Below are positions 24,629-34,394 of a stretch of 64,000 bases of DNA, one piece after another. The DNA comes from Fodinibius salsisoli (GTDB taxonomy: Bacteria; Bacteroidota; Rhodothermia; Balneolales; Balneolaceae), in NCBI RefSeq assembly GCF_026229185.1, contig NZ_JAGGJA010000001.1:496001-560000 (forward strand), in the 5' to 3' direction. Under the pieces are notes generated by a model. That model did no database searches. It worked only from the letters and a program-made list of their open reading frames with translations, and was not told the origin of the DNA. The position numbers and the translations under genes are program-made. Each line of letters begins with the position of its first letter. Positions within the stretch are counted from its first letter, which is position 1.

Positions 24629-26509
24629 TTATTGGTCAATTTCGAATGTTATTTCAAAATTGCTTCCTCCATTTGTTGATACACTCAATTCACCATTGAG
24701 TTGCTGAATAAGGGTATTAATTAGCGTCATGCCCAGTGATGACTCTGTGTGGATATCAAAATCATCGGCTAACCCACTGCCATTGTCTTTAACAACAAGG
24801 TGCAGGTTCTCATCTTTTCTCTTCAACACGGTCCATATTTGTCCTTCTTGTTGGTCCTTGAAGGCATGTTTAAAACAGTTTGTAATCAGCTCGTTAAGTA
24901 TCAACCCACAGGGAATAGCCTGCCCAACGGTCAACGTCACGGGGTCCATATCGTATTGCATCCTGATATTTTTGTTAAAGTTGGCCATTGAGCTTACAAT
25001 CCGCTCCACCAAATCTTTGATATACTGATCGATGGCTATCTCAGAAAAGGAGTCTGAGCTATATAATTTTTCATGCACCATAGCTATCGACTGGATGCGA
25101 GCCTGACTTTCGCGCAGCTTATTCAACAGTTTTTCATCCTCTGTATTGAAAACCTGCATCTCCAGAAGACCGGATATAATGGCCAGGTTGTTCTTTACGC
25201 GATGGTGAATCTCTGCAAGCAGGGTCTCTTTTTCCTTCAGCGACTTAAAGATGGCATTTTCATATTCCTTGTGTGTTGTATTATCTCGCACATAGGCTAC
25301 AATACGCTTTTTCTCGCCGATATTGTACAGCTGGGTATGAACTTCCGTGGGTACCTGCGTACCATCTTTCTTCCGATATATTCGCTCCCATACTTCATCT
25401 CCCGTTATGTGCTCTTCTGAAAAAGCTTCCGGATGTTCAGATCGATATTCTTCCGGCACAAGTTTTTTGGCATTCATCCCAACCAGTTCCTCACGGCTGT
25501 ATCCGGAGAGCTGGCAGGCCCGCTTATTGCAATCAAGGATCGTACCATCAAGGCCAACTTCAAAAATGGCATCGAAAGAAAGTTCGGTAATAGCCCGGTA
25601 CCGCTGCTCACTCTCTTCTAACTTCTGCTCGGCTTCTTTTCGTTGAGTGATATCCCGATTGATGCCTACCCAGTAATTATACTCTTCCCTGGCCGTTAAA
25701 AATGGAGCCATATCCAGTTCCACCCAGTAGGGGGTGCCATCCTTTTTGTAATTAATAAATTCTTCTCTCAGAGAGCTGCTGGCTAACAGTTGCTCTTCAA
25801 TCCGATTGACTATTATCGGTGAGGTTTCTGTACCGTGTAAAAATTTGGGCTCCTCCCCAAGCACCTCCTCAGCCTGGTAGCCGGTAAACTCTTCAAAAGC
25901 CCTGTTCACAAATACAATTTCCGAATTGAGCGGATTATCCTTGGGGGCCTTGGTTATGACAACCATATCATTCAAATTGTCGATAGCCAGTTTTTGCAAC
26001 TGCATCGTTTGGCGCTGCTCTTTAAGCGTAGTGCTTGCTTCTTCCAAACTCGAGGTGCGTTTCTTTATCCGCTCTTCGAGCGTCTTATTTAGTTCTTTAA
26101 GCTTCGTTTCTGCTTCTTTCTGGAGCGTTATTTCTCGGGATGAGCCCACCACCGATTCAGGCTCTCCATCATGGTCAACCGTAAGCTTAACCTCATCCTG
26201 CAGCCAAATATAGTGGCCTTCCTTATGCTTAAAGCGGAACTCTATAACCGTAAATGTTGACCTGCCCAGTTCATTATACCCCTTGATTACTTTATCCCGG
26301 TCGTTCTTGTGGATGCGATCAAGCCAAAGGTTATCATCGGCTTTGAACGCCTCTTCTTTAAAACCCAGTACCTGCTCTACATTGGGACTCATGTACCGTA
26401 CCGGGAAATGTCCTCCAAAATCACAACGGTAAAATATGGTAGAGCTCCCCTGCATTATCTCCACAAAAGTAAAGGCCGCCTCTTTCCCTAAATCGTGATT
26501 TTCCGACAT
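24629..26509 (-). CDS. multi-PAS sensor histidine kinase (HisKA_2 type)
   Basis: 626 aa from the ATG at 26509, preceded by AAGGAAG; an upstream TTG is less likely. There are three PAS/PAC units: about 15-130 (MSPNVEQVLGFKEEAF, FKHKEGHYIWLQDEV), 165-290 (VFVNRAFEEFTGYQAEEV, YWVGINRDITQRKEAE) and 300-415 (ILDCNKRACQLSGYSREEL). The kinase core starts LLAEIHHRVKNNLAIISGLL, the HisKA_2 phosphoacceptor (H near 435), with the N box LILNELITNCFKHAF and a DNGSGL ATP-lid motif. No transmembrane helix, so it is a cytosolic sensor, perhaps of light, redox or ligands through PAS. No response regulator is adjacent. Confidence 0.95.
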   Translation of the reverse strand: MSENHDLGKEAAFTFVEIMQGSSTIFYRCDFGGHFPVRYMSPNVEQVLGFKEEAFKADDNLWLDRIHKNDRDKVIKGYNELGRSTFTVIEFRFKHKEGHYIWLQDEVKLTVDHDGEPESVVGSSREITLQKEAETKLKELNKTLEERIKKRTSSLEEASTTLKEQRQTMQLQKLAIDNLNDMVVITKAPKDNPLNSEIVFVNRAFEEFTGYQAEEVLGEEPKFLHGTETSPIIVNRIEEQLLASSSLREEFINYKKDGTPYWVELDMAPFLTAREEYNYWVGINRDITQRKEAEQKLEESEQRYRAITELSFDAIFEVGLDGTILDCNKRACQLSGYSREELVGMNAKKLVPEEYRSEHPEAFSEEHITGDEVWERIYRKKDGTQVPTEVHTQLYNIGEKKRIVAYVRDNTTHKEYENAIFKSLKEKETLLAEIHHRVKNNLAIISGLLEMQVFNTEDEKLLNKLRESQARIQSIAMVHEKLYSSDSFSEIAIDQYIKDLVERIVSSMANFNKNIRMQYDMDPVTLTVGQAIPCGLILNELITNCFKHAFKDQQEGQIWTVLKRKDENLHLVVKDNGSGLADDFDIHTESSLGMTLINTLIQQLNGELSVSTNGGSNFEITFEIDQ

Positions 26510-26708
26510 AATCTTCCTTAACAGCAAAATGGTTAATTAGTAATAGCTTGTTAGCAAGAAATAGAATAATACGGAGTATTGCATAAAGATTATACAATTT
26601 GTTTCCATCTTTTATGGAACATATTACTTTCCAACTACTGCAACTTTTGCATACAGAAAAGATCAATGCCATATTTTAGCCTATATGTTCCAATAAAAAA
26701 TTAAAAGC

Positions 26709-27329
26709 ATGACTCAACAACCGCTAATATCCTGCACGAATCTCCATTTTAGTTTTGGAGAGGAGCCCATCTTACGGGATCTGTCTTTCGACATTCCCCG
26801 GGGGCAGCATACGATTCTTAAAGGAGAGTCTGGAGCCGGAAAGACCACACTGCTCAAGCTCTTTTTGGGGTTTGAGAAACCTACACGCGGCACTATCCGT
26901 TTTTTTGACGATATGGACACCCCTGACATACGAAGTTCCTCAGCCTGGTTGCCACAAGATTTGGATTTGGGATCCGGCACCGTCGAAGAGCTCATCCGGA
27001 AGCCCTTTACCTTTAGGCTCAATGAATCTAATCGGCCGGACCGAGAACAGTGCCTTTCCACCTTCTCTCAGCTGGGGCTCGCTGACCACACCCTTGGGAA
27101 ATCGTTTCAGTCCCTTTCCACCGGGCAGCGGCAACGGGTGGGGATCGCCCTCTGCCATTTGCTCGACAAGCCGCTCCTGCTGCTGGATGAACCCACTTCG
27201 GCCCTCGACAGCCTTTCCAAACAACGAATTACAAACCTTCTGCTGGCAAACACAAGCAAAACAGTGGTATCTACATCCCACGACCCCTTTTGGCTTGATC
27301 ATGCCGACTATACTGTTTCTTTAGACTAA
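26709..27329 (+). CDS. fetA: FetA-like ABC transporter ATP-binding protein
   Basis: 206 aa, a short ABC ATPase. Walker A is GESGAGKTTLL, the Q loop is near SAWLPQDLDLGSG, the signature is LSTGQRQRVGIA, Walker B is PLLLLDEPTSALD and the H switch is STSHDPFW. The stop codon overlaps the next start by one base (TAATG at 27327-27331), so it is translationally coupled to a UPF0014 permease. This pair corresponds to FetA-FetB (YbbL-YbbM) of E. coli, implicated in iron export and peroxide resistance. The symbol is given by analogy of pair and order, not by alignment. Confidence 0.85.
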   Translation: MTQQPLISCTNLHFSFGEEPILRDLSFDIPRGQHTILKGESGAGKTTLLKLFLGFEKPTRGTIRFFDDMDTPDIRSSSAWLPQDLDLGSGTVEELIRKPFTFRLNESNRPDREQCLSTFSQLGLADHTLGKSFQSLSTGQRQRVGIALCHLLDKPLLLLDEPTSALDSLSKQRITNLLLANTSKTVVSTSHDPFWLDHADYTVSLD

Positions 27330-28123
27330 TGGATATTATAGACCTTTCCTGGCTTCAGCTGGCTACCGCCTTTGTCATTCTTCTGCTTCCCGCTTACATC
27401 CTCTGGAAGTACCAGACCGGCCTCAACAAAAAGCTACTCACCGCTTCTGTACGTATGGTGCTGCAGCTGCTTTTCGTCGGTTATTACCTGGAGTACCTGT
27501 TCCTGTATGATAATCCCTGGGTTAATGCCGGCTGGATTATGATAATGGTAATAATTGCAGATTTTGCAACCATAGACCGCAGCGAACTTCGTCGCAAATG
27601 GTCGCTACTGGTGCCTATCTTTGGGGCCACCTTCTTAGGTATTGTAGTGATTGATCTGTTTTTTCTACAGGTAGTTATACAGTTGCCTAAATTTTTAGCG
27701 GCACAATATACCATTCCCATTACCGGCATGGTATTAGGCAACTGCCTGCGAAGTAACGTAATCGGGATTAATGCGTTCTATTACAGCCTGAACGAACATG
27801 AAGAGCGTTACCAGTTTTATCTTGCCTGCGGGGCATCAAAAACAGAAGCATTACAATCGTTTATAAGCGAGGCCCTGAAGAAATCCGCTAACCCCACACT
27901 GGCTTCTATGGCAACCATCGGGCTGGTTTCGCTGCCCGGCATGATGACGGGACAGATACTGAGCGGCAGCTCTCCTCTCATTGCCATTAAATATCAAATT
28001 ATGATCATGGTGGCTATTTTCTCTGGAACTATCCTGTCCGTTTTCCTGGGCATCCGCTTCACGAACTACTTTGTATTCAAGGATACGGATATGCTTGATA
28101 AGTCGATCTTAAAGGACCATTAA
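27329..28123 (+). CDS. fetB: FetB-like ABC transporter permease (UPF0014)
   Basis: 264 aa with about seven membrane helices. Family signatures visible: RMVLQLLFVGYYLEYLF near the N-terminus, ITGMVLGNCLRSNVIGINAF in the middle, YLACGASKTEALQSFI (the coupling helix to the ATPase) and GLVSLPGMMTGQILSGSSPL followed by AIKYQIMIM. These are the conserved blocks of the FetB/YbbM family. It acts in the inner membrane with the ATPase encoded immediately upstream. Convergent with the DUF3124-like lipoprotein gene, whose end lies 6 bases away. Confidence 0.92.
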   Translation: MDIIDLSWLQLATAFVILLLPAYILWKYQTGLNKKLLTASVRMVLQLLFVGYYLEYLFLYDNPWVNAGWIMIMVIIADFATIDRSELRRKWSLLVPIFGATFLGIVVIDLFFLQVVIQLPKFLAAQYTIPITGMVLGNCLRSNVIGINAFYYSLNEHEERYQFYLACGASKTEALQSFISEALKKSANPTLASMATIGLVSLPGMMTGQILSGSSPLIAIKYQIMIMVAIFSGTILSVFLGIRFTNYFVFKDTDMLDKSILKDH

Positions 28124-28129
28124 TGCTAG

Positions 28130-28675
28130 TTAATACTCTTCTATAACACGACCCTCGCTTATGAATGAAATACCCTGCTGCTGAGAAGTACTTATCATCA
28201 CCGCTTCAACAATGGGCGGGTTCACCTCGTTTTCCGCGATCCAACGAACCAGGAAGTTTGCACCAACGCCCCCCCGCAAATCACGTTCTTCAACGACAAA
28301 AGAAGTAGAAGACAAGGGTTCCAACTGTATTGATTCTTCCAAATAGTGCTGAATCAATTGTCCACCGGAATCATAATAAGCGACTTTTCTAAGCCGGAGC
28401 GTACGGAAAGGATCGACATTACGAATACTCAGCGTGGCCGTCAAGTTGAACGTCTTTTGCCGATCTTGTTGATAAATATGCGAATATACCGGTATATAGA
28501 TAAGCTGGCCCATACTACTGCTTGCCCGCTCATAGGTACTGGAATCGGGCAGACCAGCAGAGGGTACAAACGTTGAGTCGGGTGGAGTATCCCGTTCCCC
28601 ACCCCTTTGGGGCGACTCGTTGGTGCACCCTATAAACAGGAGCCCACACATTGCGATAAACCAATAAGGCTTCAT
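28130..28675 (-). CDS. DUF3124-like lipoprotein
   Basis: 181 aa. The lipoprotein signal ends GLLFIGC at cysteine 17, followed by a low-complexity linker with S, P and D. The globular part has IYIPVYSHIYQQDRQKTF, the strand LTATLSIRNVDPFRTL, VAYYDSGGQLIQHYL and a closing GANFLVRWIAENEVNPPIVEAVM, which I match to DUF3124. Probably faces the periplasm; no known activity. Single gene, convergent with fetB. Confidence 0.8.
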   Translation of the reverse strand: MKPYWFIAMCGLLFIGCTNESPQRGGERDTPPDSTFVPSAGLPDSSTYERASSSMGQLIYIPVYSHIYQQDRQKTFNLTATLSIRNVDPFRTLRLRKVAYYDSGGQLIQHYLEESIQLEPLSSTSFVVEERDLRGGVGANFLVRWIAENEVNPPIVEAVMISTSQQQGISFISEGRVIEEY

Positions 28676-29065
28676 GATATCCAGTTTTTAAGATCATTGA
28701 CAGATCATCAATATAACCAAAGCTTATCAAAGAGCTAATGGTCTTCCTGAACTGATCCAAAAGAATATAGCTGAATAGTTGTTTTAAAGCCTTGGCTTCG
28801 ATACAATAAATACCTAACGTTCAAGGGCTGGACTTTAAATACCTTTAGGGATGCACTTGAATTTATTGTAAATGCATGACGGCTAATTAAGGAATCCAAC
28901 CAGAATATTTTAACGGGTTGGCCCAGATTGCAACCTTGAACCAGGCGAGGCAGGCAAGACCTGACATAAAACTATCATCTATTTTATCATTGCTATGGAT
29001 TACAATTATAAAATGCATTTCCAAACTTCAGTTTTGCTTCAAAATCATTTTTTATGTTCTGAGTT
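28676..29065. other. spacer between divergent genes
   Basis: 390 bases between the DUF3124-like gene (minus) and the response regulator gene (plus). AT-rich, without a supported gene or strong hairpin. It presumably holds the promoter of the two-component operon. Confidence 0.4.
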
Positions 29066-29752
29066 ATGAAACTTTTGATCATTGAAGATAATGAAGAGCT
29101 CCTGCAGAATATCCGAACCTATTTGAAACGGGAAGGATATATCTGTGAGTTTGCCCAAAACTACCGAGAGGCTTTTGATAAAGTGATGTCGTACACCTAC
29201 GATGTGGTGCTCATCGATATTATGATTCCCGGTGGGTCTGGCCTGCAAGTGCTGCGCGAGTTGCGGTCCGTGAATCCCCAGGCCGGCACAATCATTATTT
29301 CAGCCAAAAATGCTTTGGATGACAAAGTGAAAGGGCTGGAGCTGGGGGCTGATGACTATATCACCAAGCCCTTTCAACTGCCTGAGCTGCATGCCCGCAT
29401 CAAGGCAGTCAACCGACGGAATCAGCGAGACGGGCAGGAGATCCTGAATATCAACGAAATAGCTATTGATACGGATTCCATGGAAGTCACGATTGATGAT
29501 TCCATCGTCGACCTCACCCCCAAGGAGTATGACCTGTTGCTTTACTTTGCTTCCAACAAAAACCGGGTACTCTCCAAGCAGACCATCGCTGAGCACCTGT
29601 GGGGCGATTATGTCGACCACCTCACCAATCTTGATTTTGTCTACCAGCATATAAAAAACCTGCGTAAAAAGTTGGAATCCGCAGGCGCTCAAAATTATAT
29701 TGAGAGCGTATATGGCATCGGTTATAAATTTAAGGTCCCCCGACAAGTATGA
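29066..29752 (+). CDS. OmpR/PhoB-family response regulator
   Basis: 228 aa. The receiver domain (1-120) has the acidic pocket IIEDNEE, phosphoacceptor D51 in VVLIDIMIPGGSG, the switch serine in IIISAKNALDD and lysine in ADDYITKPFQLPEL. The C-terminal winged helix (about 130-226) contains VDLTPKEYDLLLYFASN and VYQHIKNLRKKLE, ending with IESVYGIGYKF. It binds DNA as a dimer when phosphorylated. Its stop overlaps the start of the histidine kinase gene by four bases (ATGA), so they form one operon and a matched pair. Confidence 0.96.
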   Translation: MKLLIIEDNEELLQNIRTYLKREGYICEFAQNYREAFDKVMSYTYDVVLIDIMIPGGSGLQVLRELRSVNPQAGTIIISAKNALDDKVKGLELGADDYITKPFQLPELHARIKAVNRRNQRDGQEILNINEIAIDTDSMEVTIDDSIVDLTPKEYDLLLYFASNKNRVLSKQTIAEHLWGDYVDHLTNLDFVYQHIKNLRKKLESAGAQNYIESVYGIGYKFKVPRQV

Positions 29753-31011
29753 AGCTCATCACCAAATTTATATTCATTTACCTTATTGTCACGGTTATCG
29801 TGCTGGGCATCGGGGGCTACCTTTCCTACTTCATTATTAAGGGCGAGGTAGACAAGGAGATGAAATGGCGTTTCATGGATCGCATCGACCGGGTTACCTA
29901 TCTGCTGGAACAGGGCAAAAGCTTTAAGCTGGAAAAGATGCAAGACCCCGAAGGCCGCAATCTGATTGTACGCCCACTGCCGCATGTTGTAGAACCCGAA
30001 ATCAACTTTAAGGATACCCTGGTATGGCACGATCGCCTGCAGCAAATGGAAACCAACCTGAAGGTATCGGCCTTCCGCACGGTAGAAGACACCAGCTACT
30101 ACATTTCTACCCACGGCGCGCTGGTTGAGAGCGACGACATCACTGAAGCGGTAACACAGATCCTGCTGTGGATATTGGGGATGCAGCTTATAGGGGCCAT
30201 TGGCTTAGGATTTATTATCCCCGGGCGCCTCTTTAAACCGTTCCGTGAAACACTGGATCGTATCAAGAACTTTAGTATTCAAAACAAACAGCCCATCCGT
30301 GCCAAGGAGACGAATGTGGAGGAGTTCAACGACCTGAATCACTTTGTCGAAGAGATGACCCGGAAGGCGGTGGCTGACTATATCAATCTGAAGGAGTTTG
30401 CTGAAAACGCCTCACACGAGCTACAAACACCGCTCGCCATTACCCAGGGTAAGCTGGAGCTGCTTACCGAAACGGACCTCTCCCCAGAGCAGTACAAGTA
30501 TGTGGAGGCCAGCCAGCGATCCATCAAGAAACTGTCGCGCCTGAGCGAATCACTCGCCCTGCTGACCAAAATTGAAAACCATGAGTTTACGAATAAAGAT
30601 AAGGTCAACTTCACCAAACTGATTACCGAGAGCACCCGGGCTTTTGAAGAGTTCATCATGCTTAATGGCCTGGAGGTAAACACTGATCTCGAGGAGGGGG
30701 TAACTCTCAACATACATCCGGTCTTAGCAGATATCATGTGGACCAACCTGTTCCAAAATGCTATCAAGCATAATATTGAAAACGGCCAAATCGATATTAC
30801 GTTAACAAACGAGCAGCTCAAGATTACCAATACGGGTCAAGAGCTCGAAGTTGATCCCGACAAGCTTTTTGGACGCTTTAAGAAAGCGGAGCAGGGGATG
30901 GCCTCTATCGGTCTCGGGCTTTCCATCATACAACGTATTGTGGATCAAAACGACTACACCATTTCCTATGAGAATGACGGGAAGTGGCATTCAATCACCA
31001 TTCGGTTTTAG
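29749..31011 (+). CDS. HAMP-type sensor histidine kinase
   Basis: 420 aa. Transmembrane helix 1 at about 8-30, a periplasmic sensor region at 31-132, transmembrane helix 2 at about 134-157 (LLWILGMQLIGAIGLGFII), a short HAMP-like linker, and the H box KEFAENASHELQTPLAIT with H223. The N box is WTNLFQNAIKHN and the G box GLGLSIIQRIV. The DHp and ATPase domains are complete. Inner-membrane sensor for the regulator encoded just before it. Stimulus unknown; no target operon is obvious, though the TonB receptor gene at 31760 lies downstream on the same strand. Confidence 0.95.
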   Translation: MKLITKFIFIYLIVTVIVLGIGGYLSYFIIKGEVDKEMKWRFMDRIDRVTYLLEQGKSFKLEKMQDPEGRNLIVRPLPHVVEPEINFKDTLVWHDRLQQMETNLKVSAFRTVEDTSYYISTHGALVESDDITEAVTQILLWILGMQLIGAIGLGFIIPGRLFKPFRETLDRIKNFSIQNKQPIRAKETNVEEFNDLNHFVEEMTRKAVADYINLKEFAENASHELQTPLAITQGKLELLTETDLSPEQYKYVEASQRSIKKLSRLSESLALLTKIENHEFTNKDKVNFTKLITESTRAFEEFIMLNGLEVNTDLEEGVTLNIHPVLADIMWTNLFQNAIKHNIENGQIDITLTNEQLKITNTGQELEVDPDKLFGRFKKAEQGMASIGLGLSIIQRIVDQNDYTISYENDGKWHSITIRF

Positions 31012-31759
31012 CCTAATGGCAGGAGTAAGTAGATAACAACAGCTGCAATTCCATTTTTGGGCATGCAACTCATCGGATGAGTGAAAGTATTCAGCTCATG
31101 AGATAAGGTCCTGTTACTTATCCGATGAGTATTTTGACTACCTCCGGCCTCAATGCCCCCTAACCTCCTGAAGGAGGGACCTGAATAATGCCCCCGGATT
31201 CGTTTCTCCGGGATCATATTCCCTATAAAATATCTTGTGACAATGCTCTGCGTTGTCACAGGATTATGCAATCCTTTTCCGACGCGGGATAAATTCCCGC
31301 GCTATGGATGTATTGGCAATCCAATGCATTTACAATTCTGAGGCTGGAAAGAGTTCTATCTGATAAACTAAAGTTCCATCGGCCTTAAATTTGTTGGCTA
31401 AGAGCGCGAAAGGGTGGAGTGCGACCGTATAAATTCACCCCGGTTTGATTTTAACACAAGGTTAAAACAGTAAAAGGACCATTGAATTTATACAGCATGA
31501 AGGCCATGAGCGCCGCCAAGAAATTTCCAGTACAGCCTACGTAGCTATGCTACTTCGGCGTAGTGGGCCCCAAACAAGAGCATCCCTGTATCTTTATTCC
31601 ACAGCTCGGCCCCACTAAAATGTAAATTTTTGTTATAACGGTGCTATAAGCCGAACTCTTTAAATTTGCTTCAGATTTCATACAACGTTAGCACAAGATC
31701 CTCTGTTACGTTAATACCGAAGCAAAAAGTCAACGCATACTAATATTATTTACGCTACG
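31012..31759. other. 750-bp repeat-rich spacer
   Basis: No gene seen. It contains copy D of the palindrome-ended element (31068-31130), a hairpin TGTGACAA/TTGTCACA (31236-31260), a hairpin GCGGGA/TCCCGC near 31285-31302, and a CTAC-rich repeat with TACAGCCTACGTAGC and CTACTTCGGCGTAGTGGGC (31531-31569) shared with 18231-18298 and with the attC-like sites near 54.6 and 55.4 kb. The last 100 bases should carry the promoter of the TonB receptor gene. Confidence 0.6.
31068..31130 (-). repeat. palindrome-ended element, copy D (inverted)
   Basis: ACTCATCGGATGAGT (31068-31082) and ACTTATCCGATGAGT (31116-31130; one base changed) enclose 33 bases. Read on the minus strand the interior begins AACAGGACCTTATCTCATGA, matching copies A and C, so this copy is in the opposite orientation. 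Confidence 0.85.
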
Positions 31760-34222
31760 ATGAAGAAGTTACTATCGCTATTGATCGGCACCTTTATGAT
31801 TACATCAATGGCAATCGCCCAGGATGATGGAATAATCACCGGAGAAGTATATGACCAGCAGGGCGATCCCGTCCCTTCCGCCTCTGTATCGGTTTATGAT
31901 TCTACACAGTCGGAGGTTATAACCGGGGCGCCGACCGAGGGCGACGGCTCCTTTACTGTAGACGTTGACCCTGGAAAATACGTCATCAAAATAACGTTTG
32001 TTTCTTTTGCTCCCTATACCGAGACGGTCTCTGTTGGGGCGGGAGAAACCCAGGATTTGGGCGAGATAACGCTACAGGCTACTTCAGAGGAGTTGGATGA
32101 AGTGGTAGTACGCGCTGAAAGCTCGCAGATGGAGATGAATTTTGACAAGCGAGTGTTCAATGTAGGCCAGGATATCACCAGTCTCGGCGGATCAGCCATT
32201 AACGTTTTAAATAATGTGCCTTCTATCGCTACTGATATTGATGGCAATATCAGCTTGCGGGGCAATGAGTCGGTTCGCGTCCTCATCAATGGCAAACCCT
32301 CGAGCATGGTCAGCGGCGATGTAGATGCCTTGCGGAGCATCCCCTCCACAATGATTAAGGAAGTGGAAATTATAACGAACCCCTCATCCAAATACGCAGC
32401 CGAAGGGTCCGGTGGAATCATTAATATTATTCTTACTGATGACCGCGAGCTTGGCCTTAACGGTAGTGCCAGTGTAGGCGGCGGATATCCAGAGGAGTAT
32501 GAGGGATCGATTAACCTGAATTATCGAACCGAAAATGTCAACTGGTTTACAAACATCGGAGCCGACTTTCGATCCGAGCCGGAGTCGGGTAGTTCCTTTC
32601 AGCGATTCTCAGGACCCGACACCCAGTACATGTACCGTGAGCAAACGGATGCCCAGGAAGCAGAAATTGATGGCGACTTCCGTGTAGGGGCCGATTTCTA
32701 CCTCTCTGATAACGAAATATTGACGGCCAGCAGTTATATCAGCCTTGAGCAGGAGACCAACAATGAAGATATGACTTATACCGACTGGGCCTATTCGGAT
32801 TGGACCTACAACGGAGACAATTTTGAAGGAAATCCCATGAACTATATAAGCGGTTCACCGGAAGAAATTACCCTGCGTGATACCGAAGAAGAAGCCCATG
32901 AGCGTAACTTCGACTTCAACCTCGATTACGAAAATAAGATCGACGGTGATGATCATAAGTTTGAAGCCGACGCCAGCTTTGATATCAGCCGCGAAAATGC
33001 GGATACGGATATCAACGAAATAGTCCGAGAAGGGGCTGCAGCTCCGCTCCAGCAGCGGGCTGAGGATAATGAAGAAGAAATGGATTTTCGAATTAACGCC
33101 GACTATCAGCGTCCCCTCGGCGAAAACGGCAAGCTGGAAGCCGGCCTCCGTACCGACACCGAGTGGATGGATACGGGCTACAGTGCGGCCACGCTGGTTG
33201 ATGGCGTATGGGAAGAAGAGCCGGCCTATACCCAAAACTTCCTGTATCGTGAGAATGTGAATGCGGCCTTCCTGATTCTTGGTGGCGAGTTTGGCGATTT
33301 CTCGGGACAGGTGGGTTTACGAGCTGAAAACACGAATATCAAAACAGAAATCAAACAGACGGGCGACGTCAATGAACAGAATTATATTGGCTTGTTTCCC
33401 AGTGTGTTCCTCAACTATGCCTTTAATGATCAACAATCAGTGCAGGTAAGTTATAGTCGCCGGCTGCGCCGCCCATGGTCTCGCTCTCTGTTGCCAGGCA
33501 TCGATTTTGATGATAACCGAAGTCAATATACCGGAAATCCTAACCTGACGCCGGAGTACAGTAATTCGTATGAGGCAGGCTACCTGCACTACTGGGGATC
33601 CGGCTCTCTGCTAACCAGTTTTTACTATCGGTACCGAACAGATGTTATTGAACGTATTACCGAGCAGGAGAACGGGGTTCAATTCATACGTCCCATCAAC
33701 TTTGCCCGCGAACGAGCGTGGGGTATTGAGTTTTCAGCCGACCAGGAAATTGGCGATATCTTTACCCTCAATGGAAGTGCAAACCTCTTTAAGTCTGATA
33801 TGGACGGAACATATGAGAGTCAGGATGTGACTCGTATTTTCAGCAGTTCTTCCGATAACTTCCAGGCACGGATGCGGCTTCGTTGGGAGATTTTTGATGG
33901 CCTCAATTACCAGGCCTCTATGCGGTATCGGGGACCAAGTTCCACCCCCCAGGGTAGTCGCGAGGGCATGACCATGACCGATACCGGCATCTCTTATGAT
34001 GTGCTTGATGAACGTGCCAAAATCACTTTTAATGTCCGCGACGTCTTTGATGCTCAGAACTTTGACCATACGGTGAATACGGATGGGAATCCCAACACAG
34101 ATTATTTTACCCAGCGTCAGTTTAGCTGGTCAACACGCTCTTTTTCACTAAACTTCCAGTACTTCTTCGGCAGAGAGCAAGAACGAAGCCGAGGTGGAGG
34201 CGGACCGGGCGGTGATTATTAG
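31760..34222 (+). CDS. TonB-dependent outer-membrane receptor with CarboxypepD-like N-terminal domain
   Basis: 820 aa. A signal peptide at 1-20 ends AIAQ. Residues 22-110 form a carboxypeptidase-regulatory-like beta sandwich (ITGEVYDQQGDPVPSASVSV). The plug domain covers about 125-235 (VFNVGQDITSLGGSAINVL, SVRVLINGKPSSMV, EIITNPSSKYAAEGSGGIIN). The rest is a beta-barrel of the OMP_b-brl_3 type, with YSRRLRRPWSRSLLPGIDF and NLTPEYSNSYEAGYL typical of this class. The C-terminus is glycine/arginine-rich (ERSRGGGGPGGDY). Outer-membrane uptake or signalling channel; ligand unknown. No SusD partner gene follows. Confidence 0.93.
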   Translation: MKKLLSLLIGTFMITSMAIAQDDGIITGEVYDQQGDPVPSASVSVYDSTQSEVITGAPTEGDGSFTVDVDPGKYVIKITFVSFAPYTETVSVGAGETQDLGEITLQATSEELDEVVVRAESSQMEMNFDKRVFNVGQDITSLGGSAINVLNNVPSIATDIDGNISLRGNESVRVLINGKPSSMVSGDVDALRSIPSTMIKEVEIITNPSSKYAAEGSGGIINIILTDDRELGLNGSASVGGGYPEEYEGSINLNYRTENVNWFTNIGADFRSEPESGSSFQRFSGPDTQYMYREQTDAQEAEIDGDFRVGADFYLSDNEILTASSYISLEQETNNEDMTYTDWAYSDWTYNGDNFEGNPMNYISGSPEEITLRDTEEEAHERNFDFNLDYENKIDGDDHKFEADASFDISRENADTDINEIVREGAAAPLQQRAEDNEEEMDFRINADYQRPLGENGKLEAGLRTDTEWMDTGYSAATLVDGVWEEEPAYTQNFLYRENVNAAFLILGGEFGDFSGQVGLRAENTNIKTEIKQTGDVNEQNYIGLFPSVFLNYAFNDQQSVQVSYSRRLRRPWSRSLLPGIDFDDNRSQYTGNPNLTPEYSNSYEAGYLHYWGSGSLLTSFYYRYRTDVIERITEQENGVQFIRPINFARERAWGIEFSADQEIGDIFTLNGSANLFKSDMDGTYESQDVTRIFSSSSDNFQARMRLRWEIFDGLNYQASMRYRGPSSTPQGSREGMTMTDTGISYDVLDERAKITFNVRDVFDAQNFDHTVNTDGNPNTDYFTQRQFSWSTRSFSLNFQYFFGREQERSRGGGGPGGDY

Positions 34223-34278
34223 GAAAGAAGCTTATTTCCATAAGATGGCACCTTAAATCCCGTGCCATTTTCCCTTAG

Positions 34279-34316
34279 AGGCCACAGGTTTGGAAGAATC
34301 TGTGGCCTATTTTTAT
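34279..34316 (+). terminator. rho-independent terminator of the TonB receptor gene
   Basis: AGGCCACAG (34279-34287) pairs perfectly with CTGTGGCCT (34300-34308), followed by ATTTTTAT. It sits 57 bases after the stop codon on the plus strand. Confidence 0.75.
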
Positions 34317-34394
34317 AAATGTATTGATGCCTCGGCATTAACCTGAAAGGGTTCAGGATAGTGCCCAAAAAACGTCCATTAGCCCATCCATTTA

